Shown here in pieces: positions 16,371 through 23,638 of a stretch of 44,584 nucleotides of DNA. The position numbers and the translations under genes were made by a program. How positions within the stretch are numbered: the stretch's first letter is position 1; the number at the start of each line of letters is the position of its first letter. A model generated the notes under the pieces. That model did not search any database and was not told where the DNA came from. It worked only from the letters and a program-made list of their open reading frames with translations. Origin of the DNA: DSUN01 sp035527715 (GTDB lineage: Bacteria; Planctomycetota; PUPC01; DSUN01); assembly GCA_035527715.1 (NCBI GenBank), contig DATKZY010000128.1:1-44584 (forward strand). The letters run 5' to 3'.

Positions 16371-16551
16371 ATTTGAAGATCTGACACCGCTCGCCACCGT
16401 TCGCCTGACACCGTTCCCCCGCACGCACGTGGGCAACACGCCCCTCAAATGCCAATTTCCCGGAGGCCCTCGCGGGGAATGTGAGAGGAGTCCGCGTGGA
16501 AGTATGCACGCCCTACCTTGTTCCGGGTCTGTCGCGGTTGCTTGGCGTCCT

Positions 16552-16599
16552 TGGCGTCTTGGCGGTTGAAACGGGCCTGATCTGCCCGCCAAGACGCCA
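16552..16599. repeat. Hairpin with TGGCGTCTTGGCGG arms
   Basis: Perfect 14-bp arms at 16552-16565 and 16586-16599 with a 20-base loop. The left arm is preceded by a near-tandem nonamer (TTGGCGTCC, TTGGCGTCT). Confidence 0.7.
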
Positions 16600-16623
16600 G
16601 GGAAGCCTAACAGGAGTCGGACT

Positions 16624-16692
16624 GCCTATTAGGCGACGTACCATCTATTATATGCCGAACGCTCTAATAGGGCGACCGGTTCCTAATAGATG
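16624..16692. repeat. Interleaved inverted repeats
   Basis: CCTATTAG (16625-16632) pairs with CTAATAGG (16664-16671), and CATCTATTA (16642-16650) pairs with TAATAGATG (16684-16692). The two pairs alternate a-b-a'-b', so a transcript could form a pseudoknot-like fold. It is AT-richer than its surroundings. Confidence 0.6.
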
Positions 16693-16829
16693 ATGCCTCA
16701 GATCGCCAGATCCACGGGCGGAGGGAGTGGCGGCCTGTAGGGGGCGGTATCGCCAAGTGTAAGAAGCGTATAGACTTAGTCCATGGCAACAGATCGCCAG
16801 GGGTGGGGGAGGTGGCCACCTGTGGCGGG

Positions 16830-18107
16830 TCACCGCGCGGCGGCGAGGGCCGAGGCGAACACGTCGGCGGCACGATCAATCTGCTCGGGGGAGATGACGA
16901 GCGGGGGCTGGAAGCGGATGACGTTGCCGAGCGCGCCGCCCAGGCCGACGAGGAGGCCCGCCTCGCGGCAGAGGCGGCGGACCTCTTTGGCCTCCTTGTC
17001 CGCAGGGGTCTTCGCGGCGTCGCGGACCAGTTCGACGCCGATCATCAGGCCCGTGCCGCGCACGTCGCCGACGAGGGGACAGGTCGGCTTGAGGCCCTCG
17101 AGGTGCGCCATCAACTGCGCGCCGCGAGCGGCCGCCTTCGCCGAGAGTTGCTCTTCCTGCATCACGCTGAGGTTGGCGAGCGCCGCCGCGCAACAGACGG
17201 GGTTGCCGCCGAAGGTGGAGAGGTGGTCGCCGGGCGTGAAGGCGTCGGCCACGTCGGGCCGCGCGATGAAGGCGCCTAGGGGGAAGCCGTCGGCGATGCC
17301 CTTCGCCATGCACAGGATGTCAGGCTCCACGCCGTAGTGCTCGATGGCGAAGAGGCGCCCGGTGCGCCCGAACCCGCTCTGCACCTCGTCGGCGATGAAG
17401 AGGCCCCCGTCGTTGCGAACGATGTCCACGGCCCGCTGGAAGTATTCGGGCGGCGGCACGATGATCCCCCCCTCCCCCATCACCGGCTCGGCGACGAAGG
17501 CCGCCACCTCGCCCGCCGTCTGGTAGCGCAGCACGTGGTCCATGAAGTCGGCGCACGCCACGCCGCAGCCAGGGTAGCTCAGCTTCAGCGGGCAGCGATA
17601 GCAGTAGGGCGCGGGGGCGAAGGCCACGCCCGACAGATACGGCCCGAAGCCCTTCTTGCGCCCGCGGTTGCCCGTGATCGAGAGCGTGCCCACGGTGCGG
17701 CCGTGGAAGCTCAGCGTCAGGCACACCAGCTCGCGGCGGCGGGTGAACTGCTTGGCGAGGCGGATGGCGCCCTCGATGGCCTCGGCCCCGCTGTTGCTGA
17801 AGAAGCTCTTCTGAAGCGCGCCGGGCGCGACCTCGGCCAGCCGCTTCGCCAGCTCGGCCGCACGCGGGTTGTAGTAGACGTAGGTGCAGCAGTGCACCAG
17901 CTTCTCCATCTGCTCCCGCGCCGCGGCCAGCACCCGCGGGTGCCCGTGCCCCGCGTTCACCACAGCGATGCCGCTGAAGCAGTCGAGATACTCCGCCCCG
18001 TCGGCCCCCGTCACCGTGCAGCCCGAGGCCCGCTCGACCACGATCGGCTCGAAGCCGGCAACCATGCTGGTGATCAGATAGCGGTCATACAGTTCCTTGG
18101 CGTCCAT
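16830..18107 (-). CDS. Class III PLP aminotransferase, GabT-like
   Basis: Protein of 425 residues of the class III aminotransferase family (4-aminobutyrate, beta-alanine or alanine-glyoxylate type). It moves an amino group from an omega- or beta-amino acid to a 2-oxo acid. Key positions are 'SNSGAEAIEGAIRLAK' (about 104-119, cofactor phosphate binding), 'SFHGRTVG', Asp240 in 'LFIADEVQSGFGRTG', and Lys269 in 'CMAKGIADGFPLGAF', the Schiff-base lysine. Length is normal. A cysteine-rich stretch (Cys169, Cys172, Cys181, Cys185 in 'YCYRCPL...GCGVAC') is typical of one branch of GabT-like enzymes. It is the third gene of a PfkB-nitrilase-aminotransferase unit. Exact substrate unknown. Confidence 0.88.
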   Translation of the reverse strand: MDAKELYDRYLITSMVAGFEPIVVERASGCTVTGADGAEYLDCFSGIAVVNAGHGHPRVLAAAREQMEKLVHCCTYVYYNPRAAELAKRLAEVAPGALQKSFFSNSGAEAIEGAIRLAKQFTRRRELVCLTLSFHGRTVGTLSITGNRGRKKGFGPYLSGVAFAPAPYCYRCPLKLSYPGCGVACADFMDHVLRYQTAGEVAAFVAEPVMGEGGIIVPPPEYFQRAVDIVRNDGGLFIADEVQSGFGRTGRLFAIEHYGVEPDILCMAKGIADGFPLGAFIARPDVADAFTPGDHLSTFGGNPVCCAAALANLSVMQEEQLSAKAAARGAQLMAHLEGLKPTCPLVGDVRGTGLMIGVELVRDAAKTPADKEAKEVRRLCREAGLLVGLGGALGNVIRFQPPLVISPEQIDRAADVFASALAAAR

Positions 18108-18134
18108 GAGTCAATCCCTCTTCCTGATGTCAAG

Positions 18135-18197
18135 GGATGGATGGATGAATGGATGGGTGGATGGGTGTCAGGCAACCATCCATTCATCCATCCATCC
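18135..18197. repeat. Tetramer (GGAT) inverted-repeat hairpin at a stop codon
   Basis: Tandem GGAT/ATGG units form perfect 18-bp arms (18135-18152 and 18180-18197) with further partly paired units in the loop. On the minus strand the array encodes the last residues (Trp-Met-Asp-Gly) and the TGA stop of the nitrilase-family gene. It occupies the gap before the aminotransferase start at 18107. Confidence 0.85.
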
Positions 18198-19020
18198 AAT
18201 CATCCCCCCTGGCCTTGGCCAGGTCCTTGCGAATCTCGTAGGCGCTCTCTGCGTCGGAGAGGATGCTGGTGTCAATCTCCGCCACGAGCATCGCCTCGTC
18301 GCTGTGGCCGAGGAGGGCCACCGCGCCCTTGAACGGCACGGCGACCTGCGAGTGGCCCATCGAGTGCCGCCTGCCGCCAGGCGTGTCGAATTCGCCCGCC
18401 ACGTTGCAGAAGGCCACGGCCACCTCGTTCTCGAACGCCCGCGCCACGCACAGCGAGTCCACGAAGAGCTCTTCGGCCCTGGGATTGTGCCGCTGGCCTG
18501 CCCCGGCGTCCTCGAAGCACCAGCAGCTCGGGCAGACCACGATCTCGGCCCCCTGCCGCAGCATGTCGCGGAACAGCTCGGGGAACGCCAGGTCCCAGCA
18601 GATGGCCAGGCCCACCCGCCCGAAGCGGGTGTCGCACACGACGGCGCCCTCGCCCGGCGTCACCCACAGCTTCTCGCTCACCCACAGGTTCACCTTGCGA
18701 TAGCGACCGGGCACCGACCCGTCGGAGGCGATGTAGTAGGCCGTGTTGTGGAAGCGGCCGCCCTCGGATTCGGCGATGGAGCCGGGCACGAGGTCCACGC
18801 CGTGTCCCTTCGCCATCGCCTGGAACGCCGCCCTGTAGCGTCCATCGGCATCGGCGAGGTCCTTCCGATTGCCCAGCGGCCCGGTGACGAAGTACTCGGG
18901 GAAGACGACCAGTTCCGCGCCTGCGGCCGCGGCCTGGGCGACGAAGCGCTCGGCCTTCGCCAGGTTCGCCTCGGGCGCGTGCGGCTCGACTTGGAATTGG
19001 ACGAGTGCAAGCTTGAGCAT
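18184..19020 (-). CDS. Nitrilase-superfamily carbon-nitrogen hydrolase
   Basis: Protein of 278 residues. The Glu-Lys-Cys triad of the nitrilase superfamily is present: Glu42 in 'VVFPEYF', Lys109 in 'GRYRKVNLW', and Cys141 in 'GLAICWDLAFPELF'. The second glutamate near 'EKLWVTPGE' is also in place. Such enzymes hydrolyse amides, carbamoyl compounds or nitriles in the cytoplasm. I start at the ATG at 19020, where the protein begins 'MLKLALVQFQ' as usual. The C-terminal five residues are made by the tetramer repeat. It lies 46 bases after the PfkB kinase gene and 76 before the aminotransferase. The pairing with a GabT-like enzyme suggests release and then transamination of an amino acid, for example a beta-ureidopropionase-like step (inference). 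Confidence 0.88.
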   Translation of the reverse strand: MLKLALVQFQVEPHAPEANLAKAERFVAQAAAAGAELVVFPEYFVTGPLGNRKDLADADGRYRAAFQAMAKGHGVDLVPGSIAESEGGRFHNTAYYIASDGSVPGRYRKVNLWVSEKLWVTPGEGAVVCDTRFGRVGLAICWDLAFPELFRDMLRQGAEIVVCPSCWCFEDAGAGQRHNPRAEELFVDSLCVARAFENEVAVAFCNVAGEFDTPGGRRHSMGHSQVAVPFKGAVALLGHSDEAMLVAEIDTSILSDAESAYEIRKDLAKARGDDWMDG

Positions 19021-19066
19021 GGTGGTCACTACTATCGCTCGAAAAGCGGCCGCCGGCAACCGGGGC

Positions 19067-20008
19067 TCAGGCGATGGTCTGGGCGGTCACCTGGAAGGCG
19101 CGGGTGGCGGCGAAGTCGCGGACGCCCGCGGTGCAGCCGAATGCCTGGACGCAATGGGCAGCGACGGCGTTGCCGAAGCGGGCGCTCTCGACGAGCGTCC
19201 AGCCCTTCAGCCGGCCCAGGAGGAAGCCGGCGACCCAGCAGTCGCCAGCACCCGAGGTGTCCACACACTTGACGCGATAGGACGGGACGTAGGCTTCCTC
19301 GCCGTTACCGAAGACGTAACTGCCTTTCGGCCCGAGCTTTACGGCGACGATTCCGACGCCTTTGTCGTGGAGCCGCCGCACGATCTCCTTCGGGTCGCTC
19401 GTGCCCGCCACCCGCTCGGCCTCCTCAATCGAGGGCAGGAACATGTCGAGGTGGGGCAGGCAGGGGCCGATGATGGGCAGGTAGTCGGCCACGCGGTTGT
19501 TGAACACGGTGTCCATACAGGTCGTGACGCCTGCGGCGCGGGCCTTCTGGAGGATGTGAGCGGTCTGCTCGCCGTCGAAGGTGGGCATGACCATCGTGCC
19601 GGCGACGTGGAGGATTTTCGCCTGCTTCACGATCTCAAGGTTGATGTCCTCCTCGCAGAGGGTGGCGTTGGCGCCCATGGTGTGGAGGAAGCGCCGCTGG
19701 CCGTCGGAGCCGACGATGACGAAGGTGAACGAGGTGGATGCCTTGGGGTCCACCGCGACGCCACTGGGGTCAATGCCGTGGCCCTTGAGGGTCTCGACGA
19801 CGAAGTGGCCGAAAGTATCGTTGCCCACCTTACCGACGACGCTGGTCTGAAGGCCGAGCTTGGCCATGGCGATGCCGGCGTTGGCGGCGCAGCCGCCGAT
19901 GTGGAGTTCCATGTGGTCGAAGAGCCGCAGGCTGTTCGGCGGCGGCACCTCGTCAATCGGCGAGCCGAAGGCGTCGGCGACCAGGATCCCCAGGCAGCAA
20001 ACGTCCAT
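19067..20008 (-). CDS. PfkB/ribokinase-family sugar or nucleoside kinase
   Basis: Protein of 313 residues. It shows the two family signatures: N-terminal 'HIGGCAANAGIAMAKLG' (about 36-52; the Gly-Gly motif contacting the substrate) and C-terminal 'CVDTSGAGDCWVAGFLLGRL' (about 248-267; Asp256 is the catalytic base in the anion-hole motif). 'VAVKLGPKGSYVF' is the usual strand before it. It phosphorylates a sugar, nucleoside or similar alcohol with ATP; substrate unknown. The ATG at 20008 starts 'MDVCCLGILVAD', typical for the family. It is the first gene of the unit and has a strong upstream promoter. Confidence 0.9.
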   Translation of the reverse strand: MDVCCLGILVADAFGSPIDEVPPPNSLRLFDHMELHIGGCAANAGIAMAKLGLQTSVVGKVGNDTFGHFVVETLKGHGIDPSGVAVDPKASTSFTFVIVGSDGQRRFLHTMGANATLCEEDINLEIVKQAKILHVAGTMVMPTFDGEQTAHILQKARAAGVTTCMDTVFNNRVADYLPIIGPCLPHLDMFLPSIEEAERVAGTSDPKEIVRRLHDKGVGIVAVKLGPKGSYVFGNGEEAYVPSYRVKCVDTSGAGDCWVAGFLLGRLKGWTLVESARFGNAVAAHCVQAFGCTAGVRDFAATRAFQVTAQTIA

Positions 20009-20056
20009 TCCGTGCTCCTCTCGCAGCCGCGTTCGGTGGCATTTCGCAGGAGCCCG

Positions 20057-20085
20057 ATCCTAGCGCCGCGGGGGCGCGCTGTCAA
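20057..20085 (-). promoter_or_regulatory. Promoter of the PfkB-nitrilase-aminotransferase unit
   Basis: Minus strand: perfect TTGACA (20080-20085), 17-base spacer, TAGGAT (20057-20062), about 48 bases before the ATG at 20008. Confidence 0.7.
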
Positions 20086-20179
20086 ACGGGCGCGCCGGCC
20101 GTCATCGCCGCTCGATGGCCTGGGGCGCGAGGGGTGAGGAACCCGAGAAAACAGGCGTGTGATAGAAAATCCAAGTTTC

Positions 20180-20207
20180 TTGACGGGCCAAGATCTTGAT
20201 GTATAAT
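20180..20207 (+). promoter_or_regulatory. Promoter of the toroid gene cluster
   Basis: TTGACG (20180-20185), 16-base spacer, perfect TATAAT (20202-20207), 53 bases before the first toroid ATG. It is divergent from the PfkB promoter, about 95 bases away. Confidence 0.75.
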
Positions 20208-20260
20208 GGGGATAGGTGTGAGAGAGTCCACCTAACCCCCGGTAGGAAGGAGTGTGAGCC

Positions 20261-21877
20261 ATGCGGCGGGAACCACTCCGTGAGGCCTCTGCGCACACCG
20301 ACGCAGCGGCCAGCGACGAGGCGATCCTCGAGCAGTACGTCGAGCGGCCGACGCCGGCCCGCGACTGGCTGGAGGACAAGATTCGTCGGGCACCCTGGTG
20401 GTGCATCTCCTTCCTCGTTCACCTCCTTGCCCTTCTGGTCCTGTGGAGCTGGCCCGCGAGGAGCGCGGCGGACGGGGACGAGACGGTCTGGTCGCCCCCG
20501 GTCAACATCCTTCCGCCCGATCCGCCGCCCGCGATCGTGGACCCGCCGGACCTTCGTCCCGACGACCCGCCCGAGCTGCCCGAGAAGTTCAACATCAAGG
20601 ACATCGATCAGACGCAGTTGGCCGGCGGCCCGACGGAGCCGGACCTGCCGCCCATCGAGGAGCCGCCGCCCCAGGGCGAGCAGATGGAGAACCTCGCCGA
20701 CGTGATCCGCGAGCTCACGCCGGTCATCGGCTTCGAGATTGACACCAAGCAGCTCGCCCAGGTTCAGAAGCGGTACGGCAACGGGCGCGACAAGCTGTAC
20801 CGACGCGCCAACACCTGGGGCACTGGCACCGGCCCGGGGACCGGTCCGGGCACGGGCGACGACACGGTGGTGACGCCCCTGGTCGGGGCGCTGATGTGGC
20901 TGATGCGCGCCCAGGAGAAGGACGGGAGCTGGAATGCCAAGACCTGGGAGGGCTCGAGCCCGTACCGCGTCGGCATGACGGGGCTGGCCATTCTCGCCTA
21001 CGAGGGCGCCGGCTTCACCCACCAGCGCGGCAGGTTCCGCCACACGATCGCCCGCGCCCTCGCCTGGCTGAGGGAGAACCAGCGGCGCGACGGCAGCTTC
21101 CCCTGGGAGACCTTCTACGAGCAGGGCATCGCCACGATGGCCGTGTGCGAGGCCTACGGGATGACCGACGACCCCAAGCTGCGGGCGATGGCGCAACGGG
21201 CGGTGGACTACATCGTCAAGCTCCAGCCCGAGCACGGCGGCTTCCGCTACAGCGGCCCCGTGACCCTCGACGAAGGCGACATGTCGGTCACCGGCTGGCA
21301 GATCATGGCCATCAAGTCGGCCATGCTCGCCGGCCTCGGCGTCCCGCCCCAAGCCGTCGAGCGGTCGCGGACCTTCCTGAAGAACACCTGGCGCGACTAC
21401 GGCGCCAGCTCGTACCTGGCGGGCAACAAGCCCCCCGGCTCCCTCGCCATCACGGCCATCGGCCTCCTGTGCCGCGCCTTCCTCAACGACGGCGGGATGT
21501 ACGACGTCGAGATCGGGCAGGCGGCCGACTTCCTGCGCCGGGCGGAGAACCCGAACCTCGATTCGCCCGTGGGCGGGGCGTCGAAGCAACTGGTGGCCGA
21601 CACCTACTACACCTACTACTCCTCGCTGGCCATGTTCCAGCTCGGCGGCGACCAGAGCGAGCACTGGCGCTCGTGGCGGACCATGTACCGGGCGCCCCTC
21701 ATCGCGGCCCAGGTGCACGCCGAGCGCAACGCCCAGGGCCGCTACACCCTGGGCAGTTGGGACCCCGCGAAGCACCGCTGGGGCGACCGCGGCGGCCGCG
21801 TCTACGCCACGGCCCTGGGCGCCCTGTGCCTCGAGGCGCCCTTCCGCTATCTGCCGACCTCCAAGGCCAAGCCATAG
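20261..21877 (+). CDS. TonB-like anchored toroid protein 1 (squalene-cyclase-like fold)
   Basis: Protein of 538 residues; ATG after GGAAGGAG. Residues 1-45 are cytoplasmic ('EQYVERPTPARDWLEDK'). One membrane helix (~46-64, 'PWWCISFLVHLLALLVLW') follows, with Ser50 and His54 in the Ser-x3-His spacing found in the TonB anchor. Residues 65-145 are a Pro/Asp/Glu-rich linker; a Gly-Thr-Pro stretch lies near 187-200. Residues ~205-535 form an alpha/alpha toroid of the prenyltransferase/squalene-oxidase-repeat type, with QW-like repeats 'QEKDGSW', 'QRRDGSF' and 'QPEHGGF'. The Asp-x-Asp-Asp motif of squalene-hopene cyclases is absent, so a true cyclase is unlikely. It is first of three paralogues; the second follows after 51 bases. 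Probably anchored in the inner membrane with the toroid in the periplasm. Function unknown. Confidence 0.82.
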   Translation: MRREPLREASAHTDAAASDEAILEQYVERPTPARDWLEDKIRRAPWWCISFLVHLLALLVLWSWPARSAADGDETVWSPPVNILPPDPPPAIVDPPDLRPDDPPELPEKFNIKDIDQTQLAGGPTEPDLPPIEEPPPQGEQMENLADVIRELTPVIGFEIDTKQLAQVQKRYGNGRDKLYRRANTWGTGTGPGTGPGTGDDTVVTPLVGALMWLMRAQEKDGSWNAKTWEGSSPYRVGMTGLAILAYEGAGFTHQRGRFRHTIARALAWLRENQRRDGSFPWETFYEQGIATMAVCEAYGMTDDPKLRAMAQRAVDYIVKLQPEHGGFRYSGPVTLDEGDMSVTGWQIMAIKSAMLAGLGVPPQAVERSRTFLKNTWRDYGASSYLAGNKPPGSLAITAIGLLCRAFLNDGGMYDVEIGQAADFLRRAENPNLDSPVGGASKQLVADTYYTYYSSLAMFQLGGDQSEHWRSWRTMYRAPLIAAQVHAERNAQGRYTLGSWDPAKHRWGDRGGRVYATALGALCLEAPFRYLPTSKAKP

Positions 21878-21928
21878 GAGCCTGCAGTCGAGCCGTCCGT
21901 GCAACCAGGGGAGACAGGAGGGTGCGCG

Positions 21929-23491
21929 ATGAGGAACGAGCCGCTCGGCAACCCCTCTGCACAGGCCCGCGACGACGAGGCGGCCCTCGAGCAGTACATC
22001 GAGACGCCATCGCCCCTCCGCGACTGGCTGGAGGCCAAGATTCGCCAGGCACCCTGGTGGTGCATCTCCTTCCTCGTCCACCTCCTCGCTCTGCTGGCGC
22101 TCTGGACCTGGCCCATGCAGGGCGAGGCCCAGTCCGTCACCGAGATCGAGCGGAAGATCGAGCTCTGGGAGGAGCCGAAGACCGAGGAATGGCACGACTG
22201 GGACGTCGTGAAGCCCATCGAGCCGACGAAGGAGCAGGACTTCGAGATTGATGAGATCTACCAGGAACCCGTCGCTGGCGACCAGTCGGCCGGCACCCCG
22301 CAATTGAAGGAGAGCGACCTCTCCCCAGAGAGCCAGACGCCGCGGTTCGAGGTCGAGATCCCCAGGCCCGAGTTCGTGGAGGTCAAGCCCGGCCCGGACG
22401 GCACGCGGGACGACATCCGCGGCGTGATTGACGGCGAGCCGGACGACGGCAAGGAACGGAAGAAGAAGGTCATCGAGATCCTCACCCCGCTCCAGGCGGC
22501 CCTCGTGTGGCTCGCCCGCGCCCAGGAGAAGGATGGGAGCTGGGACGCGAAGCGCTGGGAAGGCGCCAGCTCGTACCGCGTGGGCATGACGGGGCTGGCC
22601 CTCCTGGCCTACCAGGGGGCCGGCTTCACGCACATCAAGGGCCACACCTTCCGCAAAGCGGCCGCCGGCGCGCTCGACTGGCTGCGGACGAATCAGCGCG
22701 AGAACGGCAGCTTCCCGTGGGAGACCTTCTACGAGCAAGGCATCGCCACGATGGCTGTGTGCGAGGCGTACGGCATGACGTCGGACTCCCGCCTGCGCCC
22801 GAGCGCGCAGCGGGCGGTGGACTACATCGTGAAGCTCCAGCCCGAGCACGGCGGGTTCCGCTACGGGGGCGCCGTGCCGCAGGCCGAGGGCGACCTGTCG
22901 GTCGCCGGCTGGCAGATCATGGCTATCAAGTCGGCCCTCCTCGCCGGGCTCAAGGTGCCGCCCGAAGCCGTCGAGCGCTCGCGCGTGTTTCTGAAGAGCA
23001 CCTGGCGCGACTACGGGGCCAGCGCGTACCTGGCGGGCGACAAGGGGGCGGGATCGCTCTCCATGACCGCGGTCGGCCTCCTGTGCCGCCTCTTCCTCAA
23101 CGACGGCGGCGTCTACCAGGGCGAGATCGCCCAGGCCGCGCAGTTCCTGGCCCAACGAGAGGCCCCGGACATCGCGCCACCCGAGCGCGGGGCGTCGAAG
23201 CAGCTCGTCACCGACATCTATTACACCTACTACTCGTCGCTGGCGATGTACCACGTCGCAGGCCCCGACAGCGAGTATTGGCGGGCGTGGAAGATCATGC
23301 ACCTCGAGCCGCTGAAGGCGGCCCAGGTGCGCGTGAGGCAGGATGCGCGCGGGAACTTCGTGAAGGGCAGCTTCGACCCCGCGAAGCACAGGTGGGGCGA
23401 CCGCGGCGGCCGCGTCTACACGACGGCCATGGCCGCGCTGTGCTTCGAGGCGCCGTTCCGCTTCCTGCCCCTGTGCAGGGCCAAGCGCTGA
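21929..23491 (+). CDS. TonB-like anchored toroid protein 2
   Basis: Protein of 520 residues, clearly paralogous to the gene before it. N-terminus 'EQYIETPSPLRDWLEAK'; membrane helix ~42-60 'PWWCISFLVHLLALLALW' with Ser47 and His51. The linker (62-175) is richer in Glu/Lys than in gene 1 and less strictly proline-rich. The toroid (~185-515) carries 'QEKDGSW', 'QRENGSF' and 'QPEHGGF', and ends in the conserved block 'GDRGGRVYTTAMAALCFEA'. ATG at 21929 with AGGAGG at good spacing. It probably shares the transcript of gene 1. No cyclase-type Asp-rich motif is seen. Divergence is concentrated in the linker while the helix and toroid core are conserved, which suggests a shared partner in the membrane and a shared toroid ligand (inference). 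Confidence 0.82.
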   Translation: MRNEPLGNPSAQARDDEAALEQYIETPSPLRDWLEAKIRQAPWWCISFLVHLLALLALWTWPMQGEAQSVTEIERKIELWEEPKTEEWHDWDVVKPIEPTKEQDFEIDEIYQEPVAGDQSAGTPQLKESDLSPESQTPRFEVEIPRPEFVEVKPGPDGTRDDIRGVIDGEPDDGKERKKKVIEILTPLQAALVWLARAQEKDGSWDAKRWEGASSYRVGMTGLALLAYQGAGFTHIKGHTFRKAAAGALDWLRTNQRENGSFPWETFYEQGIATMAVCEAYGMTSDSRLRPSAQRAVDYIVKLQPEHGGFRYGGAVPQAEGDLSVAGWQIMAIKSALLAGLKVPPEAVERSRVFLKSTWRDYGASAYLAGDKGAGSLSMTAVGLLCRLFLNDGGVYQGEIAQAAQFLAQREAPDIAPPERGASKQLVTDIYYTYYSSLAMYHVAGPDSEYWRAWKIMHLEPLKAAQVRVRQDARGNFVKGSFDPAKHRWGDRGGRVYTTAMAALCFEAPFRFLPLCRAKR

Positions 23492-23563
23492 GGCCCGGCG
23501 CCCGCGCGCCACGAGGGCCAGCCCGTGCCCGCCGGCGCGCCCTGTGAATTTCGCAGGCGCCCC

Positions 23564-23591
23564 TTGACACGTCGGGCGCCAGCGCTATAAT
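23564..23591 (+). promoter_or_regulatory. Consensus sigma-70 promoter before toroid gene 3
   Basis: Perfect TTGACA (23564-23569), 16-base spacer, perfect TATAAT (23586-23591), 47 bases before the ATG at 23639. It gives the third paralogue its own transcript. Confidence 0.82.
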
Positions 23592-23638
23592 GCAAGCGGG
23601 GAGAATGTCCGGGGTACGCCCTGGAGGAGGTCTTGAGC

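Larger units (their letters stand above)
15859..16829. other. 970-base gene-free stretch made of nested repeats
   Basis: No credible gene on either strand. It contains, in order: one arm of an outer inverted repeat (15896-15917), a MITE-like element with target duplication (16104-16370), a nested palindromic element (16173-16323), a hairpin (16552-16599), an interleaved inverted repeat (16624-16692) and an 11-bp direct repeat CAGATCGCCAG (about 16699-16709 and 16790-16800). Confidence 0.7.

Noticed and set aside
20102..23512. 1136-residue open frame on the minus strand opposite the toroid genes
   Set aside because: Shadow of two real plus-strand genes; no motifs, and the paralogy is fully explained by the sense strand.
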